A stretch of DNA of 64,000 bases from Microbacterium psychrotolerans (GCF_031085295.1 NZ_JAVFWO010000001.1:768400-832399), one strand, 5' to 3'; positions 36,099 through 44,145 are shown, counted from the stretch's first letter. Numbers and translations: made by a program. Notes: generated by a model not told the origin, from the letters alone.

Positions 36099-36198
36099 TT
36101 TGTCTGCGCGCACTCCAGCACGCAGTTCGCGCCCTCATCCTCACGCCCCAGGCCGGTTGATCCCGGTCCGTCGGCTTGTCGGAGGGTGCAGACAAGGG
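36099..36198 (+). promoter_or_regulatory. Structured 5' leader of the ribosomal protein operon
   Basis: TTGTCTGC (36100-36107) with following GCACTCC can pair over about 70 bases with GGAGGGTGCAGACAA (36181-36195). GACAAG (36191-36196) can instead pair locally with CTTGTC (36175-36180). The two forms exclude each other, as expected of an autogenous ribosomal-protein leader or attenuator; no named leader family was recognised. Confidence 0.5.
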
Positions 36199-36245
36199 AT
36201 CTTGGGTGGGGCCGTCCGGCTCCACGGTACTAAGGAGACATCACT

Positions 36246-36482
36246 ATGGCAGCAGTGTGCCAGGTGACTGGAGCAGTTCCCGGCTTCGGTCACAACATCT
36301 CGCACTCGCACCGCCGGACGAAGCGCCGCTTCGACCCGAACGTGCAGAAGAAGACCTACTTCGTTCCGTCGCTGGGTCGCAACATCAAGCTCAACGTCTC
36401 GGCCAAGGGCATCAAGGTGATCGACGCTCGCGGCATCGAGGCGGTCGTGCGTGACCTCCAGGCGAAGGGTGTGAAGCTCTGA
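36246..36482 (+). CDS. rpmB: 50S ribosomal protein L28, zinc-free type
   Basis: A 78-residue L28 ([31 protein letters not shown]). Only one Cys is present, so it lacks the paired CXXC motifs of the zinc-binding form and is the C-minus type. AAGGAGACATCACT precedes the ATG. Its stop overlaps the rpmG start (TGATG). It is the first gene of a three-gene operon with a structured leader. Confidence 0.97.
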   Translation: MAAVCQVTGAVPGFGHNISHSHRRTKRRFDPNVQKKTYFVPSLGRNIKLNVSAKGIKVIDARGIEAVVRDLQAKGVKL

Positions 36483-36652
36483 TGGCCAAGAAGGCTCAGG
36501 ACGTCCGTCCGATCATCAAGCTGCGTTCCACCGCGGGCACGGGTTACACCTACGTCACGCGCAAGAACCGCCGCAACAACCCCGACCGCATCGTGCTCAA
36601 GAAGTACGACCCGGTCATCCGCAAGCACGTCGAATTCCGAGAGGAGCGCTGA
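36482..36652 (+). CDS. rpmG: 50S ribosomal protein L33, zinc-free type
   Basis: A 56-residue L33 ([36 protein letters not shown]) without any Cys, so the C-minus form. It starts on the last base of the rpmB stop and is followed three bases after its stop by rpsN, whose ribosome binding site GAGAGGAG lies within the last rpmG codons. Confidence 0.97.
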   Translation: MAKKAQDVRPIIKLRSTAGTGYTYVTRKNRRNNPDRIVLKKYDPVIRKHVEFREER

Positions 36653-36655
36653 TCC

Positions 36656-36961
36656 ATGGCTAAGAAGAGCAAGATCGCGCGCAACGAGCAGCGCAAGGCG
36701 GTCGTCGACCGCTACGCCGCCAAGCGCGCCGAGCTGAAGAAGGCGCTCGTTTCGCCGACGTCGACCGACGAGGAGCGCGAAGCCGCTCGCGTGGGCCTGC
36801 AGAAGCTGCCCCGCAACGCCTCGCCGGTGCGCGTGCGTTCGCGCGACGTCATCGACGGCCGCCCCCGCGGTGTCCTCACGAAGTTCGGCATCTCGCGTGT
36901 CCGCTTCCGTGACATGGCGCACCGTGGCGAGCTGCCCGGCGTGACCAAGTCGAGCTGGTAA
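36656..36961 (+). CDS. rpsN: 30S ribosomal protein S14, long zinc-free type
   Basis: A 101-residue S14 of the long form ([53 protein letters not shown]). The short zinc-binding form has two CXXC pairs; here none is present. It closes the rpmB-rpmG-rpsN operon and is followed by a strong terminator. In mycobacteria such C-minus sets are Zur-controlled paralogues, but no Zur-like palindrome is seen upstream here. Confidence 0.97.
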   Translation: MAKKSKIARNEQRKAVVDRYAAKRAELKKALVSPTSTDEEREAARVGLQKLPRNASPVRVRSRDVIDGRPRGVLTKFGISRVRFRDMAHRGELPGVTKSSW

Positions 36962-36990
36962 GCATTCCCGGTCGCTGAGACCGCAGTCGG

Positions 36991-37022
36991 AAGGCCCGGA
37001 GTTCCTCGGAACTCCGGGCCTT
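36991..37022 (+). terminator. Terminator after rpsN
   Basis: AAGGCCCGGAGTTCC pairs perfectly with GGAACTCCGGGCCTT, followed by CTGC. It is the strongest hairpin in the first half of the window and lies 30 bases past rpsN. Confidence 0.9.
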
Positions 37023-37037
37023 CTGCATCTCTCCCGG

Positions 37038-37313
37038 AGGGATGCCGCCAGCGCGGGATCCCAGTGCCCTCCGCCACGAGTTCGGCGAGCGGCGACGTGT
37101 CCTGTGGGCTGATGATCGCGACGACGTTGCTGAGCTGCGCGCGCATGTCGGCGGCGAGATCCCCCGTGTCGCCGTGGCGCGCGGTCCGGTTGGCGAGTTC
37201 CGAGACCGCGTCGAGCAGCACCGCGCCCTTCGACGACGGCCCCAGCGGTAGATCGTCTTCTTGCTCACGCCTGCGCGATCGGCGATCCCCTCGATCGTGA
37301 GCTGGAGACTCAT
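37038..37313 (-). pseudogene. Remnant of a TetR-family regulator
   Basis: The minus strand encodes a TetR helix-turn-helix, MSLQLTIEGIADRAGVSKKTIYRW, here given as two parts (MSLQLTIEGIADR, then AGVSKKTIYRW), after which the frame breaks. The next frame continues PSSKGAVLLDAVSELANRT and further helical sequence. A single missing base after the TGG of YRW (expected WWPSKG or WGPSSKG) explains the shift. The part before the HTH is missing, and the C-terminal half stops near the rpsN terminator. The gene is therefore truncated at both ends and frameshifted. The frameshift call depends on the read base at about 37240. Confidence 0.75.
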
Positions 37314-37336
37314 CCGGGGATTCTGCACGTTCGGAT

Positions 37337-38209
37337 TCAACTCCAGGCGTGGCCGTGGCTTCCCGCGGCGGCGCGCAGGATGTCGTCGGTGGATTCGCCG
37401 GCCGCGTGCACGTACCTCGTCCTGACCACACGCGCCAGTTCGTCGAGGATGCGCGCGAGGACGCCGCCGGCCGCACGGACGTCGGAGGTCGGTGCGGCAA
37501 TCGCAGCATCGCGCAACTGCAGCGCGTATGCCAGTGCTCGTGAACTCGAGAGCCGCTCGTCCTTCTCCGTGAAGTAGAAGATCTCGGCGTTCTGAACGAG
37601 ATCGGCCGTCACCGCGGCGAGCGAGCGGGAAATCGACTCGACGATTGCCACTGCGTGCGCCGCGGAGATGCTGTCCGGCATCCGGGTGATCCCGGCTTCG
37701 CTCAGAGCGGTCAGCTCGATCGCCACGGCGCGTCGGCGTGTCAGTGCGGGATGCAGTTGCATGAACCATGACACTGCTGCGGACAGCAGTGCGAAGCCCG
37801 TCAGCGCCTCGAGGGGGGCGAGCGCGCGGATGACCGGGTCGATCGGCACGACATCGCCCAGGCCGAGCGTGGTGAGCGCGACGAGCGAGAACGTCAGGGC
37901 TTCGACGAACCCGTGATAGCTGGCGGGGTCGACTCCGGCGCTGTACGAGAACCCGTCCGGGATGTGCGGAAGATAGATCAGCGCCCAGCCGACGGCGATG
38001 AGGACGATCCACACCGAGATAGCAGCGACCACCGTCAGCGGACCGTTGATATGGATGCGAGCCGCCCGCCGACGTGCGATCGACCAGGTGCCGCGGAACA
38101 CGAGGGTCGTCAGCCGGCCGGTCGCGGACGGACGCAGAAGCGTGTGGAAGACGTCGTTGAGTGCGACGACGATGAGGATGATGCCGCCGATGGTGCTGAC
38201 CGCGGACAT
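37337..38209 (-). CDS. Two-pore-domain-type potassium/ion channel protein
   Basis: A 290-residue protein with an N-terminal hydrophobic segment (about 5-22), two spans flanking a pore loop (about 55-80 and 125-145), and the selectivity-filter-like sequence ALTTLGLGDVVP near residue 108. Canonical K channels have TxGYGD; here it is TLGLGD, a variant seen in many bacterial ion-channel-family proteins. The C-terminal 130 residues are helical and soluble, with no RCK/TrkA nucleotide-binding motif. ATG 38209 follows a -10-like TACTGT by six bases, suggesting a leaderless mRNA. It diverges from the esterase. Confidence 0.8.
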   Translation of the reverse strand: MSAVSTIGGIILIVVALNDVFHTLLRPSATGRLTTLVFRGTWSIARRRAARIHINGPLTVVAAISVWIVLIAVGWALIYLPHIPDGFSYSAGVDPASYHGFVEALTFSLVALTTLGLGDVVPIDPVIRALAPLEALTGFALLSAAVSWFMQLHPALTRRRAVAIELTALSEAGITRMPDSISAAHAVAIVESISRSLAAVTADLVQNAEIFYFTEKDERLSSSRALAYALQLRDAAIAAPTSDVRAAGGVLARILDELARVVRTRYVHAAGESTDDILRAAAGSHGHAWS

Positions 38210-38374
38210 GTCGCCACAGTACCGCTGGGCCACGTCTCGCCGGGGGCTCTCACGACGTGCGGAGTCCTTCTGGCGCGCGCTCGTCCGCTCCCGGTTTCCG
38301 GCCGGTGTCAATACCCGTGAACGTCGCGGGGCCCCGGCTCTACACTCGGCATGACGTCTACAGGGGAGCGATGG

Positions 38375-39559
38375 ATGCCGCTGGATCCGTTCTTCGAGGA
38401 GCGCCTGCGTGTGCACCGCAGGTATCTCTTCGACAAGGCGCTGGGCTCGGTGCGCTCGCGGCTGAGCGCGCTGTGGCCGTTCGCAAAGGGGCCGGCGGCG
38501 ATGACCGGCATGGGAGGCGGTGCAACGCCGGCAGCCGCCGCGCCGCCGAAGGACACCGCCCCGCCGAAGGAAACCGCCCCGCCGAAGGAAACCGCCCCGC
38601 CGCAGGACACCGGACCCGAGGCGTCCGCCGCGGCGGAGCCGGTCCTCGCACCGAACGCCCGTAAGCGGGCACGCCACCGCCAAGCCGCCCTGGCCTGGGA
38701 TCGTCGCGAGCTGCACAAGGTGGGTCTCGCGGGTCCGCGTATCCGCACCACCGAGCACGTCGTCGAAGTGCCCGGACACCCTGACGTGCGGGTGCGCGTC
38801 TACCACCCGGACCCGGACGATCCTCCGGCGCAGGGTGTGCCGGGCGTGCTGTCGTTCTTCGGCGGCGCATTCCGCATCGGCGGCATCGGATATCCCACCA
38901 CGGATGCCGCGAACCGGCGTCGGGTGCGCGACGCCGGCGTCGCGGTGGCCGCGGTCGACTACGCCCTCGCGCCCGAGCATCCGTATCCGGTTGCCGTCGA
39001 GCAGGCGCACGCGGCGCTCGAGTGGCTGTTCGACACCGCCGACGAGCTCGGGATCGACGCCCGCAGGATCGGGGTCGCCGGGACGTCGGCCGGAGCGAAT
39101 CTGGCCGCCGCGGTGACGCTGATCAATCGCGACCGGGGGCAGCGTCCCCTCCGGCTGCAGGTGCTCGAGGTCCCCGTGGTGGACCTGACCGGCGGTCACC
39201 TCGACCTCCGGGCGACGCGAGCCCTCGGCATCCCGCGGTTCATCGCGCTGCGTGAGCTGCGATCTGTGGCGCGCACCTACCTCGCCGACCCGCGCCAGGC
39301 CCGTGAGCCCTATGCCTCACCTCTCCTTGCCGCATCGCTCGAGGGACTGCCGCCGGCGGTGATCCTGACAGCGGAGTACGACCCGCTCCGTGGCGACGGC
39401 GAGGCGTACGGCGCGGCGCTGCGGCGGGCCGGCGTGGATGCGAGTGTCGTGCGGTACCTGGGAGTCACCCACGACACCCCGATCTTCACCGCGGCGCTGC
39501 CCGCCGCGCGGCGCTGGCACGACGACGTCGTCGCCGCTCTGCGACGCCTGCACGCCTGA
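38375..39559 (+). CDS. Alpha/beta-hydrolase, hormone-sensitive-lipase-like esterase with altered oxyanion motif
   Basis: A 394-residue HSL/GDXG-type esterase. Residues 56-79 form four hexapeptide repeats (APPKDT, APPKET, APPKET, APPQDT) in a linker before the catalytic domain. The nucleophile motif GTSAGAN, the acid in EYDPLRGDG and the His in GVTHDT are present, but the usual HGGG oxyanion segment reads LSFFGGAF, so His is replaced. No signal peptide is seen. The start at 38375 is preferred over ATG 38351 because AGGGGAG sits six bases before it and a -10-like TACACT at 38341-38346 would start transcription near 38353. A strong terminator follows. Confidence 0.85.
   Translation: MPLDPFFEERLRVHRRYLFDKALGSVRSRLSALWPFAKGPAAMTGMGGGATPAAAAPPKDTAPPKETAPPKETAPPQDTGPEASAAAEPVLAPNARKRARHRQAALAWDRRELHKVGLAGPRIRTTEHVVEVPGHPDVRVRVYHPDPDDPPAQGVPGVLSFFGGAFRIGGIGYPTTDAANRRRVRDAGVAVAAVDYALAPEHPYPVAVEQAHAALEWLFDTADELGIDARRIGVAGTSAGANLAAAVTLINRDRGQRPLRLQVLEVPVVDLTGGHLDLRATRALGIPRFIALRELRSVARTYLADPRQAREPYASPLLAASLEGLPPAVILTAEYDPLRGDGEAYGAALRRAGVDASVVRYLGVTHDTPIFTAALPAARRWHDDVVAALRRLHA
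38540..38611 (+). repeat. Four 18-bp tandem repeats in the esterase gene
   Basis: Units 38540-38557, 38558-38575, 38576-38593 and 38594-38611; the second and third are identical (GCCCCGCCGAAGGAAACC). They encode the Ala-Pro-Pro-Lys-Glu/Asp-Thr linker. Confidence 0.95.
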
Positions 39560-39565
39560 CGCGAT

Positions 39566-39599
39566 CGAGGCCCGGGGCTCTCGCGAGCCCCGGGCCTCG
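39566..39599 (+). terminator. Terminator after the esterase
   Basis: A perfect 15-bp stem, CGAGGCCCGGGGCTC with GAGCCCCGGGCCTCG, around the loop TCGC, begins six bases after the esterase stop. It can also serve the convergent hydrolase gene. Confidence 0.9.
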
Positions 39600-39710
39600 G
39601 CGTCCCACCGCGGACACCGGCCGAGACACCACTCGACCGCTGTGGCACCACGGGGCCGTGGTGGCTCAGCGGCGGACTGGTTTCCGGCTGCGCCGAGGCG
39701 GGGCATCCGG

Positions 39711-40565
39711 TTACTGCGCCGCCTCCGCCTCGGGAGCCTGCTCCGTCTTGCGCACCTGGTGCGTCGTCGCCCATTCGAGCGCGTAGTCGGCGATCTCCTC
39801 CCAGCCGTCCTGGCTCACCAGGCGGTGGGTGCGGCCCGGGTACGTCTTGTACTCGACGATCGCGGGGCTGCCCGACTTCTGGTACTTCTTCACGATCGCC
39901 TCGCCGATCGCCGGCGGCACGACATGGTCGATCTCGCCGGTGATGATCAGGAGCGGCGCGCGGTCGGTGCGGCCGTAGTCGACGTGGGTGACGCCGCCCT
40001 TCTCGTTCAGTACCGAGAGCACCCCCTCGAAGAAGACCCGGTTGTACGAGTTCACCGCGAACTCCTCCCACAGCTTGTCGGACTCCGCACGGGGAAGGTC
40101 GTTACCGAAGGTGAAGTGGAAGTGGCGCTTCGAGAGCGGCTTGGCGCCGTTCTTGCCGAACGGGTTCGCGAGGATCGGTGTGCCGGTCCACAGCGTCGAA
40201 AGGGGAAGGGTCGTGACGCCGGCGGTCTGCCCGGGCGCGACGCCCACGTAGGCGACGCCGAGGCCGCGGTCGGCGAGCATCTGGGTGAGGACTCCCCCGA
40301 AGGAGTGGCCGATGATGATGGGCTTCTCGGGGAGCTCGCGGATGATCCGCTCGTAGTTGTCGGCGATCTGCTTGAGGCCGATCCCCTTCAGTGCCTCGGG
40401 GTTGTTCCGGATGTCCTCCACCGTGCGGTCGTCGATGCCGGGCCAGCCGGGGACGATGACCTGGTGCCCGGCTGCGCGGAAGCGGTCGGCCCAGGTGTCC
40501 CAGCTCTTGGGGGTCATCCAGAGTCCGTGGATGAGGACGATGGGGGTCTTGGTCGTGGTGGCCAT
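39711..40565 (-). CDS. Alpha/beta-fold hydrolase
   Basis: A 284-residue cytoplasmic alpha/beta hydrolase. The oxyanion motif LIHGLW is near residue 12, the nucleophile elbow IGHSFGG near 96, the acid in TGEIDHVVPP near 220, and the His in GRTHRL near 253. The substrate is unknown. The start has AAGGAGATCGAA directly upstream. It diverges from a TetR regulator, and its promoter (40651-40679) has a dyad filling the spacer, so this hydrolase is the probable TetR target. It may detoxify the ligand sensed by that regulator. Confidence 0.88.
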   Translation of the reverse strand: MATTTKTPIVLIHGLWMTPKSWDTWADRFRAAGHQVIVPGWPGIDDRTVEDIRNNPEALKGIGLKQIADNYERIIRELPEKPIIIGHSFGGVLTQMLADRGLGVAYVGVAPGQTAGVTTLPLSTLWTGTPILANPFGKNGAKPLSKRHFHFTFGNDLPRAESDKLWEEFAVNSYNRVFFEGVLSVLNEKGGVTHVDYGRTDRAPLLIITGEIDHVVPPAIGEAIVKKYQKSGSPAIVEYKTYPGRTHRLVSQDGWEEIADYALEWATTHQVRKTEQAPEAEAAQ

Positions 40566-40650
40566 TTCGATCTCCTTGTGTGCGGTGTCGCGGTGGGTTG
40601 TATGAGGTCTCAGGTTTCGGATCCTGGTCCGGTTCCGGCTGATGTCACCG

Positions 40651-40679
40651 ACAGTAGACCGAACGTTCTATCTGTGCAA
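40651..40679 (-). promoter_or_regulatory. Hydrolase promoter with TetR-type operator in the spacer
   Basis: On the minus strand TTGCAC (40674-40679) and TACTGT (40651-40656) are 17 bases apart. The dyad AGA-n2-GAACGTTC-n2-TCT (40656-40673) occupies the spacer, so a bound TetR dimer would block RNA polymerase. Confidence 0.75.
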
Positions 40680-40788
40680 GACTGTTCCCAGAAAATCTTG
40701 AAAAGATTCCGGAGCCCTATTCGGGTCCTCGCTTCCCGCCCGATCAGTAGGCGAAACGATGACACGATGGACGACTGGAGGGGGATCC

Positions 40789-41385
40789 ATGAGCACCACC
40801 GTCGCCGCGACGACCGCGGCACATCGTCCGTCGCCCGCCCGCGAGCGGCTTCTTCAGGCGGCGACCGACCTCTTCTACAACGAGGGCATCCACTCCGTCG
40901 GCGTCGATCGCATCATCGAGGAGGCGGGCGTGACCCGCGCCACGATGTACAAACAGTTCGCGGGCAAGGAGGGTCTCGTGCTCGCCTACCTCGAGGGCGA
41001 GGACCAGGGGCTGCGCGGCTTGTTCGCCCAGGCTGCGGCCGCCTCGGACGACCCCGGCGTGCTGCTCGACTTCTTCATCTCCGGCATCGAGCAGGACATC
41101 CGGGAGCGCCACACGCGCGGGTGCCCCTTCATCAACGCTGCGGCCGAGTACCCCGACCAGGGACCGGTGCGCGACCTCATCGCCGACCATCGCCGGTGGT
41201 TCCGGGCCACGCTCCGGCAGCTTGCCGAGGGCGCGCGGCTGCGCGATCCCGAGGCGGTCGCGGCATCCCTCGTGCTGTTGCGGGATGCCGCCCTCGTCGG
41301 CGGCTACCTCGACGGCCAGGACCGCGTCGGCCCTGCGTTCGCGCGCACGGCGCGCGAGCTCATCGCGGCGGCACGTCGGGACTGA
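40789..41385 (+). CDS. TetR/AcrR family transcriptional regulator
   Basis: A 198-residue TetR regulator. The helix-turn-helix is at about residues 29-53 (VDRIIEEAGVTRATMYKQF). The C-terminal domain has the phrase RGCPFINAAAEYPD, found in a widespread subgroup of TetR proteins linked to small hydrolase/oxidoreductase genes. The start at 40789 is set by GGAGGGG upstream; an earlier in-frame ATG lacks this. It diverges from the alpha/beta hydrolase, with a candidate operator at 40656-40673. The inducing ligand is unknown. Confidence 0.92.
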   Translation: MSTTVAATTAAHRPSPARERLLQAATDLFYNEGIHSVGVDRIIEEAGVTRATMYKQFAGKEGLVLAYLEGEDQGLRGLFAQAAAASDDPGVLLDFFISGIEQDIRERHTRGCPFINAAAEYPDQGPVRDLIADHRRWFRATLRQLAEGARLRDPEAVAASLVLLRDAALVGGYLDGQDRVGPAFARTARELIAAARRD

Positions 41386-41708
41386 ACCCACCACCCTGCG
41401 GCACCGCGGGCAGCGGCCTCGGCGTCGGCACCGAGAAGAGGCCGGAACCCTCGGGCTCCGGCCTCCTGTCCAGGGCTTGCACCATCGACGCCGAGGCCCG
41501 TGCAGCAGTCGCAGTGCGTCCCAAGAGCCTCATCTGTCACATCAGTCACACGACACGCGGTCCAAAACCTCGGAAATCCGCGAAAATACGCGGATCTGTC
41601 GGTCGTGTCGGGTACATTCGGTCCCGGTCGAACAGACCAGCCGGGGGGCGAAGCCGTCCGGTCCCAGCAATGACAAGACGGCATCCGTCGTCTTTGGAGG
41701 ACAACCAC
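41386..41708. other. Intergenic stretch: terminator, hairpin and HU promoter region
   Basis: After the TetR gene come a terminator (41438-41465), a short hairpin TCCGCG-n6-CGCGGA (41577-41594), a -10-like TACATT near 41610, and the HU ribosome binding site TTTGGAGGACAACC. No coding frame with support is present. Confidence 0.55.
41438..41465 (+). terminator. Terminator after tetR
   Basis: GAGGCCGGA pairs with TCCGGCCTC, with an interrupted inner stem, followed by CTGTCC. It lies about 50 bases after the TetR stop. Confidence 0.75.
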
Positions 41709-41996
41709 ATGGCCGACAAGACCATCACCAAGACCGAACTCGTCGCGAGCATCGCGAGCGCGACCGGCCAGAGCCAGTCGGCCGTCTCGGGCGTGCTCGA
41801 CTCCCTCTTCTCCACCGTCTCCGACGCGGTCGCCGCCGGCAGCAAGGTCTCGATCCCGGGCTGGATCGCGTTCGAGCAGGTCGCCACCTCCGCTCGCACC
41901 GGCCGCAACCCGCAGACCGGCGAGGAGATCAAGATCCCCGCGGGCAAGCGCGTCAAGGTCACCGCGGGCTCGAAGCTCAAGGCTGCCGTCAAGTAA
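41709..41996 (+). CDS. hup: HU family nucleoid DNA-binding protein
   Basis: A 95-residue HU/IHF-family protein of standard length without the Lys-rich C-terminal tail found in mycobacterial and streptomycete HupB/HupS. It has TKTELVASIASATGQSQ, the core PGWIAFEQVATSARTGRNP (the DNA-intercalating arm region) and a basic C terminus. It binds and bends DNA as a dimer. A strong TTTGGAGGACAACC ribosome binding site and a perfect terminator flank the gene, which stands as a single-gene unit. Confidence 0.95.
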   Translation: MADKTITKTELVASIASATGQSQSAVSGVLDSLFSTVSDAVAAGSKVSIPGWIAFEQVATSARTGRNPQTGEEIKIPAGKRVKVTAGSKLKAAVK

Positions 41997-42013
41997 TCCG
42001 ACGCAGACCTCCG

Positions 42014-42048
42014 GAGAGGGGATGCCGCGACCCGCGGCATCCCCTCTC
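42014..42048 (+). terminator. Terminator after the HU gene
   Basis: A perfect 16-bp stem (GAGAGGGGATGCCGCG with its complement) and loop ACC, followed by TCTGTCTCT, 17 bases past the HU stop. Confidence 0.92.
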
Positions 42049-42121
42049 TCTGTCTCTGCGGCACCAGGGGTGGCGGCCTCGACCGGGAATCCTGCCGCTT
42101 GCCGCAACGTAGGCTTGTGGG

Positions 42122-44101
42122 GTGAACCCCCGCGCGCTGCGGGCCGTCGGGCCCGTGCTGCTGATCGTGGCCGCCCTCGCCGTGATGGTGTGGGCGCTCG
42201 CCTTCGGCGGCGGCGCCGCGCCCCTCGCTCTCGCCGACCCCGGGCCGTTCGTGCGCTGGGGGCTTCCGACGGCGAAGCTCGTCGTCAACCTCTCGGCCGC
42301 CGGCATGGTCGGCGTGCTCGTCACCGCGCTCTTCACCCTCCGCGCCGGCGAGCGCGAGTTCGACATCGCGCTCGACACGGCGTCGATCTCGGCGGCGGTG
42401 TTCACGATGGCCGCCGCCGCGACCGGATTCCTTACGTTCATCGACGCGTTCAACCCCGTCATCAGCATCGGCCCCGAGTTCGGCGCCCAGCTCGGCCGCT
42501 ACATCGTCGAGACCGAGGTCGGCCGTACGTGGCTCATCACCACCCTCGCCGGCGCCGCTCTCACGGTGCTGACCTTCGCCGTCAGATCGTGGACCGCGAC
42601 CTTCTTCGTCGCACTGCTGGCGGCGGCATCCCTCGTCCCGATGGGGACCCAGGGCCACTCCGGCGAGGAGGCCTTCCACCACGAGGCGATGACGGCCCTG
42701 ATCCTGCACATCCTCGCGGCGGCGGTGTGGCTCGGGGGACTGCTGCTCGTGGTCATCGTGCGACCGCTGCAGTCGCGCGAGGACAGTGCCGCGACGGTCG
42801 GGCGCTACTCGAGCATCGCGCTCGCCGCCTTCGCGGTCGTCGCGGTGTCAGGAACGGTGCGCGCCGCCATCGGGCTGCGGGACTGGTCGGCGCTCCTGTC
42901 GCCCTACGGCGTCATCCTCGGCGTGAAGGTGCTCGCGCTGATCGCGCTGGGGCTGTTCGGCGCCTGGTACCGCTCGCGGCTGATCGGTCGCATGCGCGAC
43001 ACCGATCGGGCCACACGGTCGTTCTGGACCCTCGTCGGCTTCGAGCTCCTGCTGATGGGCGCCGCCAGCGGTGCGGCGGCGGCCCTCGCCCGCACCCCCC
43101 CGCCGGTCGCCCCCCTCATCCCCGAGACTCCGACCCCGGCGCAGCGCCTGACCGATGCCCCACTGCCGCCCGAGCTGACGCTCGACCGCTGGCTCACGTC
43201 GTGGAACATCGACCTGCTGTGGGCGATCGTCGCCGGCTTCGCGATCTTCTTCTACCTCGTCGGAGTCTGGCGGCTGCGTCGCCGCGGGGACGCGTGGCCG
43301 CTGTACCGCACCATCATGTGGGTGGCCGGCTGGCTGCTGCTCGTCTGGGTCACCGGCGGCGTCATCAACGTCTACCAGGACTACCTGTTCAGCATGCACA
43401 TGGTCGGGCACATGCTGCTCACCATGGCGATCCCGCTGCTGCTCGTGCCGGGCGCGCCGATCACACTCGCCGCGCGGGCGATCCACAAGCGCGACGACGG
43501 CACGCGCGGTGGCCGCGAGTGGATCCTGTGGGCGGTGCACTCACCGGTCGCCCGCGTGCTGACCAACCCCTTCGTCGCCGCCGGCCTGTTCGTCGGGTCG
43601 CTCTGGGTCTTCTACTACACGGAGCTGTTCCGCTGGTCGCTCTACGACCACCTCGGGCACGAGTGGATGGTCGCGCACTTCCTCATCACGGGCTATCTGT
43701 TCGTGATGAGCCTCATCGGCATCGACCCGGTCCCCTACCGCCTGCCCTATCCCGGACGGCTGCTGCTGCTCATCGGCGTGATGGCGATGCACGCCTTCTT
43801 CGGCATCGCGATCATGATGCAGGAGGGCCTCATGATCGCCGAGTGGTTCGGCTCGATGGGGCGCACCTGGGGCGCCACTCCGCTGGAGGACCAGTACACC
43901 GGCGGCGGCATCGCCTGGTCGATCGGCGAGATCCCGACGCTCATCCTCGCCATCACGGTCGCGATCCAGTGGAGCCGCAGCGATGATCGCGAGACCAAGC
44001 GCCGCGATCGGCACGCCGACCGCACCGGCGACGCCGAGCTCGAGGCGTACAACGCCCGTCTCGCCGCGCTCGCCGAGCGCGACGCGCGCACCCGCGGCTG
44101 A
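42122..44101 (+). CDS. CopD-CtaG fusion membrane protein (copper resistance / cytochrome oxidase assembly)
   Basis: A 659-residue polytopic protein. The N-terminal 330 residues are a CopD-like copper-resistance domain with about eight spans, including HEAMTALILHILAAAVWLGG. After a Pro-rich linker the C-terminal half is a caa3-type CtaG domain (SMHMVGHMLLTMAIPLLLVPG, HEWMVAHFLITGYLF, MAMHAFFGIAIM) with His/Met residues suited to copper. Such fusions are common in actinobacteria and are thought to deliver copper to cytochrome c oxidase. The charged C-terminal 35 residues are cytoplasmic. The GTG start is six bases after TAGGCT (42110-42115), so it appears leaderless. A hairpin separates it from the next, convergent gene. 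Confidence 0.9.
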   Translation: MNPRALRAVGPVLLIVAALAVMVWALAFGGGAAPLALADPGPFVRWGLPTAKLVVNLSAAGMVGVLVTALFTLRAGEREFDIALDTASISAAVFTMAAAATGFLTFIDAFNPVISIGPEFGAQLGRYIVETEVGRTWLITTLAGAALTVLTFAVRSWTATFFVALLAAASLVPMGTQGHSGEEAFHHEAMTALILHILAAAVWLGGLLLVVIVRPLQSREDSAATVGRYSSIALAAFAVVAVSGTVRAAIGLRDWSALLSPYGVILGVKVLALIALGLFGAWYRSRLIGRMRDTDRATRSFWTLVGFELLLMGAASGAAAALARTPPPVAPLIPETPTPAQRLTDAPLPPELTLDRWLTSWNIDLLWAIVAGFAIFFYLVGVWRLRRRGDAWPLYRTIMWVAGWLLLVWVTGGVINVYQDYLFSMHMVGHMLLTMAIPLLLVPGAPITLAARAIHKRDDGTRGGREWILWAVHSPVARVLTNPFVAAGLFVGSLWVFYYTELFRWSLYDHLGHEWMVAHFLITGYLFVMSLIGIDPVPYRLPYPGRLLLLIGVMAMHAFFGIAIMMQEGLMIAEWFGSMGRTWGATPLEDQYTGGGIAWSIGEIPTLILAITVAIQWSRSDDRETKRRDRHADRTGDAELEAYNARLAALAERDARTRG

Positions 44102-44108
44102 CGGGTAT

Positions 44109-44145
44109 CCCGCTGGCGCCCGGCCGTCGACGCGGGCGCAGCGGG
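44109..44145. terminator. Bidirectional terminator between convergent genes
   Basis: CCCGCT-G-GCGCCC pairs with GGGCGCAGCGGG (one bulged G) around a loop of 12 bases. It fills the gap between the CtaG-like gene and the convergent gene whose stop is at 44147. Confidence 0.75.

Noticed and set aside
36060..36245. Zur box upstream of the zinc-free ribosomal protein operon
   Set aside because: Searched by eye for TGAnAA-n3-TTnTCA as at znuA; none found. The promoter looks constitutive.
38540..38611. Start of a CRISPR array
   Set aside because: The 18-bp units are contiguous, in frame and without spacers; they encode a protein linker.
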